Positions 1-5,273 of a DNA stretch of 6,841 nucleotides are shown here, piece by piece. Both the position numbers and the translations under genes were made by a program. This DNA comes from Parvibaculum sp. (lineage in GTDB: Bacteria > Pseudomonadota > Alphaproteobacteria > Parvibaculales > Parvibaculaceae): contig JAGUWA010000261.1 in assembly GCA_020062605.1 (NCBI GenBank), positions 1 through 6,841 on the forward strand, written 5' to 3'. Position 1 is the first letter of the stretch; each line of letters starts with the position of its first letter. The notes below the pieces were generated by a model. The model made no database searches and was not told the DNA's origin. It saw nothing but the letters and a program-made list of their open reading frames with translations.

Positions 1-1
1 C

Positions 2-484
2 ACCGGCCTACCGCCGGAAGCCGAACCCCGCTCGATCCCGCGGGACGCGATGGAGCGCGATATCTCGCTCGCCCGCGCCGACGAGCTCGGCATGGTCGAG
101 ACCAACCGCTCCGTCGTCAACACATGGGAATGCGACACCAACGACCACATGAATGCGCGCTTCTTCATGGCGCGTTTCTCGGATGCGCAAGGCCACATGT
201 GGGCCCATGCCGGCCTCGGCCGTCACGAGCAGGCGGCGCGCGGCCTCGCCACGGCGACGGTCGAAATGCGCCTCGTCTATCTGCGCGAACTGCGCGCGGG
301 CGAAACGCTCTTCGTGCGCACGGCCATTCTGCCGGGTGAGGGCAAGACGGTGCGTTACCGTCACTGGCTTTTCAGCGGCGACACCGGCGAGCCTGCCTGC
401 GTGGCGGAAGGCGCGGCGCTCCTCTTCGACAAGACGAGCCGCAAGGCCGTGCCCTTGCCGGAGCCGATCGCGGCCCGCCTTTGA
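2..484 (+). CDS. HotDog-fold acyl-CoA thioesterase-like protein (5' end outside window)
   Basis: The reading frame is open from base 2, and the codons before the first ATG (base 50) still resemble the linker before the second HotDog domain of the next gene. The true start is therefore probably upstream and the visible 160 residues are the C-terminal HotDog domain. The active-site segment WECDTNDHMN matches the 4HBT/YbgC pattern D-x-x-G-H-x-N, in which the Asp is the catalytic residue of 4-hydroxybenzoyl-CoA thioesterase; here Asp replaces the usual Gly. The C-terminus (HWLF..DTGE...AEGAALLFD..SRKAVPLP) closely parallels that of the downstream gene, so the two are tandem paralogues 40 bases apart, probably in one operon. 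Hydrolysis of an acyl-CoA thioester in the cytoplasm is inferred from the family; the substrate is unknown. Confidence 0.8.
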   Translation, partial: TGLPPEAEPRSIPRDAMERDISLARADELGMVETNRSVVNTWECDTNDHMNARFFMARFSDAQGHMWAHAGLGRHEQAARGLATATVEMRLVYLRELRAGETLFVRTAILPGEGKTVRYRHWLFSGDTGEPACVAEGAALLFDKTSRKAVPLPEPIAARL

Positions 485-513
485 AATTCTTGAATGCGTC
501 ACTTGAAGAAAAC

Positions 514-521
514 GGAAGAAG
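514..521 (+). promoter_or_regulatory. Ribosome binding site of the double-HotDog gene
   Basis: The purine stretch GGAAGAAG lies 3 bases before the ATG at 525 and supports that start. It falls in the 40-base gap after the preceding stop codon. Confidence 0.55.
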
Positions 522-524
522 AAA

Positions 525-1445
525 ATGAGTGAGATGATCGAAGTCGCGCGCTCCAGCGTCCAGACCTGGGAAAGCGACCAGATGGGCCACATGAACGTGC
601 AGTTCTATGTCGAGAAGGCGGGGCAGGGCCTTGCCGCGCTCGGTCTTGCGCTCGGGCTCGGTCCGCGTGTCTCGCGCGGCGAGGGCGCGCGTCTTCAGGT
701 GAGCGACCATCATGTGCGCTTCCTGCGCGAGCAGCGCCCCGGCGCGCCTTTCTTCATTCGCGCGGGCGTTCTTGAGGTGCGCGATTTCGGCCTCAGCATC
801 TATGAGGAAATGGTCAGCACCGTTTCCGGCGAGCCCGCCGCCACCTTCAATGCCGAAGTGCAATGGGTGGATGACGAGACGCGCGAGGTGAAGCCGCTGC
901 CCGCAAAGGCAAAGGCCGCCGCGAAGGAACTGATCGTCGAGCGCCCGGTGCATGGCGCCCCGCGCGGCCTTGAACTCTACGATCCGCGCCCGGCGCCGAA
1001 GCTCGCCGATGCCGATGGTATGGGCATGGTCCGCACCTGGCAGGGTGACATCGCCCCACAGCTCTGCGACGCGCAGGGCTTCCTGTCCGTTCGTCATTTC
1101 ATGGGCATCGTCTCGGACGGCATCCCGAACCTGCTCGCGCAGACCAACGGCACCGACCGCTCGAAAACGCCCTCCGTCGGCGGCGCCGCCCTCGAATACC
1201 GTTTCGTCTACCGGCGCTATCCGCGCGTGGGCGACATCCTGACGCTCCGCAGCGGGCTGAAGAATGTCGGCCCCAAGACATACACCTGGTGCCATTGGCT
1301 CTTCGATCTCGAAACCGGCGAGGCCGTGGCCACCGCCGAAGCCGTTGCCATCGCGCTCGATCTCACCACCCGCAAGGCAATCCCGATTCCGGACGAAATG
1401 CGCGCCAATCTTGAGTCGCTGGTGATCAAGGGGCTTGGCGTCTAG
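525..1445 (+). CDS. Double-HotDog acyl-CoA thioesterase-like protein
   Basis: This complete 306-residue protein has two HotDog units, about residues 8-130 and 165-290, against about 140 residues for a single 4HBT/YbgC-type thioesterase. Unit 1 carries the canonical motif WESDQMGHMN (Asp18, Gly21, His22, Asn24), the Asp corresponding to the catalytic Asp of 4-hydroxybenzoyl-CoA thioesterase. Unit 2 aligns as CDAQGFLSV: Asp182 and Gly185 are kept, but His and Asn have become Phe186 and Ser188, so this site may be altered or structural. The ATG at 525 is supported by a purine-rich GGAAGAAG (514-521) just upstream. The gene follows its truncated paralogue by 40 bases, suggesting a tandem duplication and co-transcription. 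Acyl-CoA thioester hydrolysis is the likely activity, but HotDog proteins also include dehydratases, so the exact reaction is not certain. Confidence 0.87.
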   Translation: MSEMIEVARSSVQTWESDQMGHMNVQFYVEKAGQGLAALGLALGLGPRVSRGEGARLQVSDHHVRFLREQRPGAPFFIRAGVLEVRDFGLSIYEEMVSTVSGEPAATFNAEVQWVDDETREVKPLPAKAKAAAKELIVERPVHGAPRGLELYDPRPAPKLADADGMGMVRTWQGDIAPQLCDAQGFLSVRHFMGIVSDGIPNLLAQTNGTDRSKTPSVGGAALEYRFVYRRYPRVGDILTLRSGLKNVGPKTYTWCHWLFDLETGEAVATAEAVAIALDLTTRKAIPIPDEMRANLESLVIKGLGV

Positions 1446-1452
1446 GAGATCG

Positions 1453-1467
1453 TTTGAAGCGTTCAAA
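1453..1467. repeat. Small inverted repeat after the thioesterase genes
   Basis: TTTGAA (1453-1458) and TTCAAA (1462-1467) are perfect complements around a 3-base loop, 8 bases after the stop codon. No T-run follows, so it is a weak hairpin at best; an intrinsic terminator is not supported. Confidence 0.35.
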
Positions 1468-1496
1468 GCTCAGCTGAACCGTCAACACCCCCATAT

Positions 1497-1597
1497 CCGT
1501 CATTGCGAGGAGCACCGAAGGTGCGACGAAGCAATCCAGGAGCGGCAAGTGCTGCGTCTGCGGCCCCTGGATTGCTTCGCTTCGCTCGCAGTGACGG
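1497..1597. repeat. Nested intergenic palindromic repeat (REP-like)
   Basis: Two arm pairs fold into one long hairpin. The outer arms, CCGTCATTGCGAG (1497-1509) and its complement (1585-1597), match except at one position (T1504 opposite G1591). The inner arms, CGAAGCAATCCAGG (1527-1540) and its complement (1566-1579), match 14 of 14. The loop is 25 bases (1541-1565). The left side has an extra 17 bases between its arms, holding a second small hairpin GCACC-GAA-GGTGC (1512-1524), while the right side has only 5. Elements of this type recur between genes in several alphaproteobacterial genomes as far as I recall. It is non-coding and occupies most of the 221-base gap between the thioesterase and acyl-CoA dehydrogenase genes; otherwise I see nothing there except the smaller inverted repeat and the next gene's ribosome binding site. 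Confidence 0.85.
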
Positions 1598-1655
1598 GAT
1601 AGGATTCACAGTTCCGCAAAGCCGGGGGAGCTTTTCAAACAATCTCTAAACAAAA

Positions 1656-1662
1656 AGGGGAG
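1656..1662 (+). promoter_or_regulatory. Ribosome binding site of the acyl-CoA dehydrogenase gene
   Basis: AGGGGAG lies 4 bases before the ATG at 1667 and fixes that start. It shows that the N-terminal fragment retains a proper initiation region despite the broken gene body. Confidence 0.65.
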
Positions 1663-1666
1663 CGGC

Positions 1667-2733
1667 ATGGGAGGATTTCTGAGAAGCGCGCTGACGGCGG
1701 AGGAAGCGGCATTCCTCGACGGCGCTGCCGCCTTCACGGCCAAGACGGTCGCGCAACACGCAAACGAATGGGAGCGCTCCCGCCGCCAGCCGGTCGAGGC
1801 GCTTCGCGAGGCCGCCGCGCTCGGCCTTCTCCGTCTCGAAACGCCGAAGGCGGAGGGTGGTCTCGGCCATCGCTATCTCGTGAAGCTCGCGCTTTGCGAG
1901 GAAATGTCCCGGCGCTCATGTCGGGCGCGCTCTTCGGCGCCACCGCCTTGAGCGAGCCCGGCGCGGGCAGCGATTTTTCCTCCATCCGCACAAGCGCGCA
2001 AAAGGTGGAAGGCGGCTGGCGTCTCAACGGCGAGAAGGGCTGGATCACCAATGCCGGCATTGCCGATCTCTTCATCACCTATGTGCAGACGGATGCCTCG
2101 GCGGGCTGGCGCGGCATTGCCTGCTTCCTTGTCGATGCCCGCCGCGAAGGCTTCGCGCGCGGCGAGGCCTATGCGCTCATGGGCGCCCATGCGATTGGCG
2201 CGGGCGGCTTCGCCCTCCGGGATTATTTTGCGCCGGACGACGACATGCTCGCCCCGCCCGGCGAGGCCTTCAAGCTCGCCATGAAGGGCGTGAACGGCGC
2301 CCGCGTCTATGTCGCTGCCATGTGCGCCGGGCTTCTCGCCTCCGCCCTCGAAACAGCCCTCGGCTATGCGGCAGGACGCGAGGCCTTCGGCAAATCCCTT
2401 CTCGAACATCAGGGCCTCAACTGGTCGCTCGGCGATGTCGCGAACGATCTCGAGGCGCTTCGCGGCCTCGTCGCCCATGCCGGAGGCCTCATCGACCGCG
2501 GCGAAGACGCGGTCATGGCGGCAGCCCATGCCAAGAAGTTTGCAGGCAGGGTGACGCTTCCCCGCCTGGCCGACTGTGTCCAGGCGATGGGGGCGGCCGG
2601 CCTTCGCGAGGAATACGGCCTCCACCGCCACATCGCCTACGCCAAGCTCGGGGCTTACACCGACGGCAGCACCGAAATGATGAACGAACGCATCGGCGCC
2701 GGGCTGCTCAAGAGCTACGGGCCAGCGAAATAA
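1667..2733 (+). pseudogene. Acyl-CoA dehydrogenase gene with internal deletion and frameshift
   Basis: The N-terminal part (1667 to about 1909) encodes 81 residues of the alpha-helical acyl-CoA dehydrogenase N-domain, ending in CEEMSR. From about 1909 the homology continues in the next frame with PALMSGALFGATALSEPGAGSDFSS, which contains the family signature ALSEPGAGSD, followed by the middle beta-domain (GWRLNGEKGWITNAG) and the C-terminal helical domain ending at 2733. Together they give about 355 residues against the usual 380-390. Family alignment from memory puts roughly 33 residues missing between EEMSR and the signature. So about 100 bases are absent, a number that must leave remainder 1 on division by 3. 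The first frame stops at 1951. Both edges join cleanly inside the FAD/substrate-binding region, so the product is probably inactive. The C-terminal loop reads YTDGSTEM, with Asp where medium-chain enzymes have the catalytic Glu. The alternative is an assembly error. Confidence 0.85.
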
Positions 2734-2735
2734 GT

Positions 2736-2753
2736 GTGTATATATTTACGCAC
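2736..2753. promoter_or_regulatory. Putative upstream HicB operator half-copy
   Basis: GTGTATATAT (2736-2745) is a direct repeat of bases 2780-2789 inside the perfect palindrome downstream. The surrounding 20 bases (2734-2753) form an imperfect palindrome with 8 of 10 pairs matching. Its centre is 43 bases, about four helical turns, from the downstream palindrome's centre, so paired binding by HicB dimers is plausible. This is inference from spacing and sequence. Confidence 0.45.
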
Positions 2754-2759
2754 CGTATC

Positions 2760-2788
2760 TTGAGTTCCGCAGCATATTTGTGTATATA
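2760..2788 (+). promoter_or_regulatory. Candidate hicAB promoter
   Basis: TTGAGT (2760-2765, -35) and TATATA (2783-2788, -10) are separated by exactly 17 bases, close to the sigma-70 consensus arrangement. The predicted transcription start is around 2795, giving a short leader with the ribosome binding site GGAGA (2799-2803) before the hicA ATG. The -10 lies inside a palindrome, which suggests direct repression. Confidence 0.55.
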
Positions 2789-2794
2789 TACACA
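2779..2794. promoter_or_regulatory. Perfect 16 bp palindrome, likely HicB operator
   Basis: TGTGTATATATACACA is its own reverse complement and overlaps the candidate -10 element of hicAB. HicB proteins with a ribbon-helix-helix domain, as encoded here, commonly repress their own operon by binding palindromic sites at the promoter. The assignment to HicB is inferred from position and symmetry. Confidence 0.6.
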
Positions 2795-2806
2795 CACCGG
2801 AGACAC

Positions 2807-2995
2807 ATGGAGCGAAACAGCCGCAAACTGATCCAGATGCTCCGGCAGGACGGCTGGGAACTGGTGGCGACGCGCGGAGACCACCATCAGTTCAAGCATC
2901 CGGAGAAAAAGGGCCGGGTCACGATCCCGCACCCCAACAAGGACATTCCCGCCGGCACGGTCCGTTCGATCTACAGGCAGGCGGGCTGGCTTTGA
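2807..2995 (+). CDS. hicA: HicA family mRNA interferase toxin
   Basis: This 62-residue protein matches the compact HicA (YcfA-like) family, a double-stranded-RNA-binding-like fold that cleaves mRNA. It begins with the usual K/R-rich helix (RNSRKLIQML) followed by DGWELVATRGDHHQFKHP; the family has GSHHxF, and His26 is the expected catalytic residue. The end, HPNKDIPAGTVRSIYRQAGW, is also typical. The ATG at 2807 is chosen over an upstream ATG at 2780 because GGAGA sits 3 bases before it, the product has the usual length, and 2780 lies within the operator/promoter. The gene ends 11 bases before hicB, whose ribosome binding site overlaps the hicA stop. The product is a cytoplasmic toxin neutralised by HicB. 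All expected elements are present, so the system looks intact. Confidence 0.92.
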   Translation: MERNSRKLIQMLRQDGWELVATRGDHHQFKHPEKKGRVTIPHPNKDIPAGTVRSIYRQAGWL

Positions 2996-2999
2996 GGAG
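2994..2999 (+). promoter_or_regulatory. Ribosome binding site of hicB
   Basis: GAGGAG overlaps the hicA stop codon and lies 7 bases before the ATG at 3007. It decides the hicB start and implies translational coupling of toxin and antitoxin. Confidence 0.7.
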
Positions 3000-3006
3000 A
3001 AGAGCG

Positions 3007-3408
3007 ATGCGTTACGTCGCGATGGTTCACAAGCAGGAAGACACAGGCTACGGCGTCAGCTTTCCGGACTTTCCGGGCTGCATCGCCGCAGGCGGCACGT
3101 TGAGCGAGGCGCTTGCCGATGCGGCGAACGCGCTTGCCTTTCATGTCGAGGGAATGCGCGATGACAAGGAACCGATTCCGGCGCCGCGCGAACTCGACGA
3201 GATCGTCGCCGACCCGGCGCTGACGGAAGACCGCGAAGGTGCCTTTCTGACGCTCGTGCCGTTGATCGAAGATCGGGGCATCTCGAAGCGTGTGAACATC
3301 TCGCTCGATCCCGGTCTGCTGGAAGCGATAGACGAAGCGGCGAAGGAACGAGGCATGACAAGGTCGAACTTCCTCGCAAGCGCCGCGCGTCAGGCGCTGA
3401 CGGCTTGA
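3007..3408 (+). CDS. hicB: HicB family antitoxin
   Basis: This 133-residue protein has the two-part HicB layout. Residues 1 to about 62 form the partial RNase H-like fold that binds HicA (MRYVAMVHKQEDTGYGVSFPDFPG..., then GGTLSEALADAANALAFHVEGM). Residues about 94-131 form a ribbon-helix-helix DNA-binding domain (KRVNISLDPGLLEAIDEAAKERGMTRSNFL). It neutralises HicA in the cytoplasm and should autorepress the operon through the palindromic site over the promoter. An in-frame alternative start 15 bases upstream is rejected because the GAGGAG site is correctly spaced only for 3007. The gene ends 18 bases before the stop codon of the convergent alpha/beta hydrolase, with no obvious terminator hairpin between them. 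Confidence 0.93.
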   Translation: MRYVAMVHKQEDTGYGVSFPDFPGCIAAGGTLSEALADAANALAFHVEGMRDDKEPIPAPRELDEIVADPALTEDREGAFLTLVPLIEDRGISKRVNISLDPGLLEAIDEAAKERGMTRSNFLASAARQALTA

Positions 3409-3426
3409 ACGCAAACCAGAAAGACC

Positions 3427-4353
3427 CTAACGCTCCTCCGCCTCAAGCCGGTCCCTGAACGCGCGGATTTCCTCCGCCACGACGTCGGGAAATTCCATCG
3501 GCAGGAAATGCGTCGCGCCCGGCACCTGCGCCACATGCGCCTTCGGGTCGCGCCGTTTCAGCAGCATCGGGAAAGGTGCGCGGCAGGTCGATCCGTGCTC
3601 GGCATAAAGCAGCGCGAAGGGCACATGCAGGTTGCGCACGGCCTTGCCGATATTGTGTCCATGCGCACGGAAATTCGCCGCCTCCCATGAGGGCGCGCAG
3701 GAAAGTTCCACCTGTCCGTCCTCGCGCGTCTTCGTGCCGCCCGCCACATAGGCCTCGATGAATTCGCGCGGCCAGGTGCGGAAGGCGCCGCGTCCCTCGT
3801 AGCGATCCACCATCGTCTCCCGGTCGGGGAACACGGCGCGGCGCTTCTCCGCTCCTTCGGCGAGCGACAGCGGCCCGCCGCTCCTTCCCGTCAGCCGGTA
3901 GAGCGTCACGAGCATGCGGAAACTCGCGGGCGTCATCACCGGGTCGATCAGCACGAGGCCGCGCACAAGGTCGGGCCGCGCCGCCGCCGCCATGACGCTC
4001 GTCGCCCCGCCCATCGAATGTCCCGCGAGAATGATCTTGCGGCCCGTCGTCTTCGCGAAATCCTCGATCATCGCGATCAGGTCGTCGCGATAGACATACC
4101 AGTTGCGGTGCCTTGCCGGATCGGTCGGCAGCCGCGTCTCCCCGTGCCCGCGCGCATCCCAGGCGCGCACATGGAATTCGTCGGCCAGCGTCGAGAGGAC
4201 CGGCGCATAGGTCATGCCGTTGAAGCCGTTGGCGTGGGCGAAATGGAGCGGCGTCTTCCCCGGATCGTCATGACCCCATTCGAGATACGAAATCGCCCCT
4301 TCCGGCAGCGGCAGGCTTCGCCGCGCCGGCGTCTCACGCACAACGGTTTTCAT
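3427..4353 (-). CDS. Alpha/beta hydrolase family protein
   Basis: This 308-residue protein is a typical cytoplasmic alpha/beta hydrolase. It shows an oxyanion-hole segment HANG (residues 40-43), the strand-helix WDARGHGET (65-73), the nucleophile elbow GHSMGG with Ser113, and a C-terminal GATHFLPME with the catalytic His282. The usual acid position after the seventh strand reads AEHGSTC and lacks an obvious Asp, so Asp137 (LIDPVM), after the sixth strand, may serve. The ATG at 4353 is 5 bases after the stop of the upstream hydrolase remnant, suggesting translational coupling; a GTG at 4389 would overlap that gene. No signal peptide is seen. The substrate cannot be told from sequence: esters, lactones, epoxides and haloalkanes are all possible for the fold. 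Because the upstream gene has lost its 5' half, the original promoter may be lost. Confidence 0.88.
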   Translation of the reverse strand: MKTVVRETPARRSLPLPEGAISYLEWGHDDPGKTPLHFAHANGFNGMTYAPVLSTLADEFHVRAWDARGHGETRLPTDPARHRNWYVYRDDLIAMIEDFAKTTGRKIILAGHSMGGATSVMAAAARPDLVRGLVLIDPVMTPASFRMLVTLYRLTGRSGGPLSLAEGAEKRRAVFPDRETMVDRYEGRGAFRTWPREFIEAYVAGGTKTREDGQVELSCAPSWEAANFRAHGHNIGKAVRNLHVPFALLYAEHGSTCRAPFPMLLKRRDPKAHVAQVPGATHFLPMEFPDVVAEEIRAFRDRLEAEER

Positions 4354-4358
4354 GAAGG

Positions 4359-4750
4359 TCAATCCAGCAGTTTTTTCTTCTTGAGCCACCCGGCCACGAT
4401 GGCGACAGCTTCGGCCATCTTCTCCGGCTGGCCAATATAATAATGCGTCGCGCCCTTCACGAAATGAAGTTCCTTGTCGTCATGTTGCACGCCTGCATAG
4501 ATGCGCGCCGCGTGGGAGGGCGTACAGCCGTCATCGGCGCTGTTCTCGATCACGAGCACCGGCACGAGATATTCGTCCGTATAGGGCGGCTGGTTGGGGT
4601 TCTTCGGGTCGTAGAGATCGAGCTCCACGTCCCGGTCGTCGGGGTCGAGTTCGTTGCGGATCGACGGGTCGAGCCATTCGGTCAGCGTGATCGCCCGGCT
4701 CACATGCGCCGCGAGCTGCAGCACGGCGTCGGCGGGAATGAGCCCCGCGC
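4359..4750 (-). pseudogene. C-terminal remnant of a second alpha/beta hydrolase
   Basis: The last 130 or so residues match the C-terminal half of an alpha/beta hydrolase: strand YLVPVLVIENSADDGC (containing the likely catalytic Asp), HFVKGATHYYIG with the catalytic His, and a final helix ending WLKKKKLLD. The nucleophile elbow and everything N-terminal are missing. A GTG at 4724 could be read as a start, but homology-like sequence (RAGLIPADA) continues upstream of it to about 4750. There the frame runs into the antisense of a dehydrogenase gene and becomes composition noise. It precedes the intact hydrolase on the same strand with 5 bases between stop and start, so the two were probably an operon. 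The loss is a deletion or a misassembly. Confidence 0.78.
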
Positions 4751-4876
4751 GAGGCCGCGCTCCGCCGCTTCGGCACGGTCGAGGAAATCGCCGGCGCCGC
4801 GACCTTCCTCGCCAGCCCCCGCGCGTCCTTCATCACCGGCGAAGTCCTCGTCGTCGATGGCGGTCAGGTGCGGTAG
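4742..4876 (+). pseudogene. C-terminal fragment of a short-chain dehydrogenase/reductase
   Basis: The 44 codons before the TAG at 4874-4876 read PREAALRRFGTVEEIAGAA, then TFLASPRASFITGEVLVVDGG and a short tail. This is the standard C-terminal end of a classical SDR: R-F-G-T-x-E-E-I, F-L-(A)S, S-F-I-T-G and V-D-G-G. A family member is about 250 residues; the Rossmann fold, NAD(P) site and Tyr-x-x-x-Lys centre are all absent. An in-frame stop at 4739-4741 ends the frame upstream, and there is no start codon or ribosome binding site. Its 5' break coincides with the break of the opposite-strand hydrolase, so one event removed the front of both genes. It is not expected to make a protein. Confidence 0.85.
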
Positions 4877-4903
4877 TTGCAATTTCTGCTGTAGTCGTCA
4901 GGA

Positions 4904-4928
4904 CCACCCTCCCACAGGGGGAGGGTGG
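4904..4928. terminator. GC-rich hairpin downstream of SDR fragment
   Basis: CCACCCTCCC (4904-4913) pairs perfectly with GGGAGGGTGG (4919-4928) across a 5-base loop. It lies between the convergent ends of the SDR fragment and the ferritin-like gene. No T-tract follows on either strand, so it may be a repeat element or a factor-assisted terminator rather than a classical intrinsic one. Confidence 0.45.
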
Positions 4929-4933
4929 GACCG

Positions 4934-4945
4934 CTCGCAATGACG
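4934..4945 (-). repeat. Fragment of the intergenic palindromic repeat
   Basis: CTCGCAATGACG is the exact reverse complement of bases 1498-1509, the outer left arm of the large palindrome. Only this arm is present and no partner arm is nearby, so it is a solo or eroded copy attached to the GC-rich hairpin. Confidence 0.55.
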
Positions 4946-4961
4946 AACTGAAGGAGAATTC

Positions 4962-5243
4962 CTAGTCCTTCCCGATCGAACCTTCCTTGAACAGCCGCTC
5001 GCGCAACTCCTTGTCGAACACCTTGTTGTTGCGGCGAATCCATTCGAGCACCATCACCGCATGCTCGATTTCCTCGTCGCGATTGTGCTCGAGGATCTTC
5101 CTGAGCTCTGGATCGGTGCAGGCTTCCGCGCGCTGGTTGTACCAGTCGACGGCTTCGAGTTCCTCCATCAGCGACACAATGGCGCGATGCAGGTTGAGCG
5201 CTTCGGGTGACAGATTGGCTTCGTGCAGGCCTTCGCTGGACAT
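4962..5243 (-). CDS. Encapsulated-ferritin-like protein (EncFtn family), lacking a targeting tail
   Basis: This 93-residue, all-helical protein closely resembles the Rhodospirillum rubrum EncFtn as I remember it, especially RAIVSLMEELEAVDWYNQR and HNRDEEIEHAVMVLEW. With an offset of four residues, its ferroxidase-centre ligands are all present: Glu28, Glu58 and His61, with Glu27, Glu30, Trp34 and Tyr35 around them. Family members form a ring-shaped decamer that oxidises Fe(II), usually inside an encapsulin shell. The protein stops right after the second helix region at FKEGSIGKD, without the extended Gly/Ser-rich tail and shell-targeting peptide. No encapsulin gene follows, only repeats and an SDR fragment. 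AAGGAG lies 5 bases before the ATG at 5243. The gene begins 30 bases after the GST-like gene, so they probably share a transcript. A free ferroxidase role is inferred. Confidence 0.85.
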   Translation of the reverse strand: MSSEGLHEANLSPEALNLHRAIVSLMEELEAVDWYNQRAEACTDPELRKILEHNRDEEIEHAVMVLEWIRRNNKVFDKELRERLFKEGSIGKD

Positions 5244-5273
5244 GGGGACTCCTTCAGTGTTCTTGGCAGGCGT

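Noticed and set aside
372..1466. Long open frame on the minus strand across both thioesterase genes (364 codons).
   Set aside because: It is antisense to two well-supported genes, its product has no recognisable domain, and such frames arise readily in GC-rich DNA.
1497..1597. CRISPR array or tRNA-like element.
   Set aside because: There is a single palindromic unit with no regular spacers, and no cloverleaf or anticodon arm can be drawn.
1768..1908. An upstream start for the C-terminal acyl-CoA dehydrogenase frame.
   Set aside because: Before about 1909 this frame encodes Arg/Pro-rich sequence without homology; the real N-domain is in the other frame.
1905..1915. Programmed ribosomal frameshift in the acyl-CoA dehydrogenase.
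   Set aside because: There is no slippery heptamer, and about 33 conserved residues are missing, which a frameshift cannot restore.
1873..2631. Minus-strand frame opposite the acyl-CoA dehydrogenase (252 codons).
   Set aside because: It is the antisense shadow of the conserved dehydrogenase region.
2780..2806. Earlier ATG for hicA adding MYIYTHRRH.
   Set aside because: It lies within the palindrome and promoter, has no ribosome binding site, and would make an atypical N-terminus.
2734..3408. hicAB as part of an inserted mobile element.
   Set aside because: No transposase, integrase, terminal repeats or target duplication is visible around it; only the promoter is AT-rich.
4443..4943. Plus-strand 166-codon frame opposite the hydrolase remnant.
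   Set aside because: It is in a different frame from the SDR fragment and antisense to the hydrolase remnant; no domain is visible.
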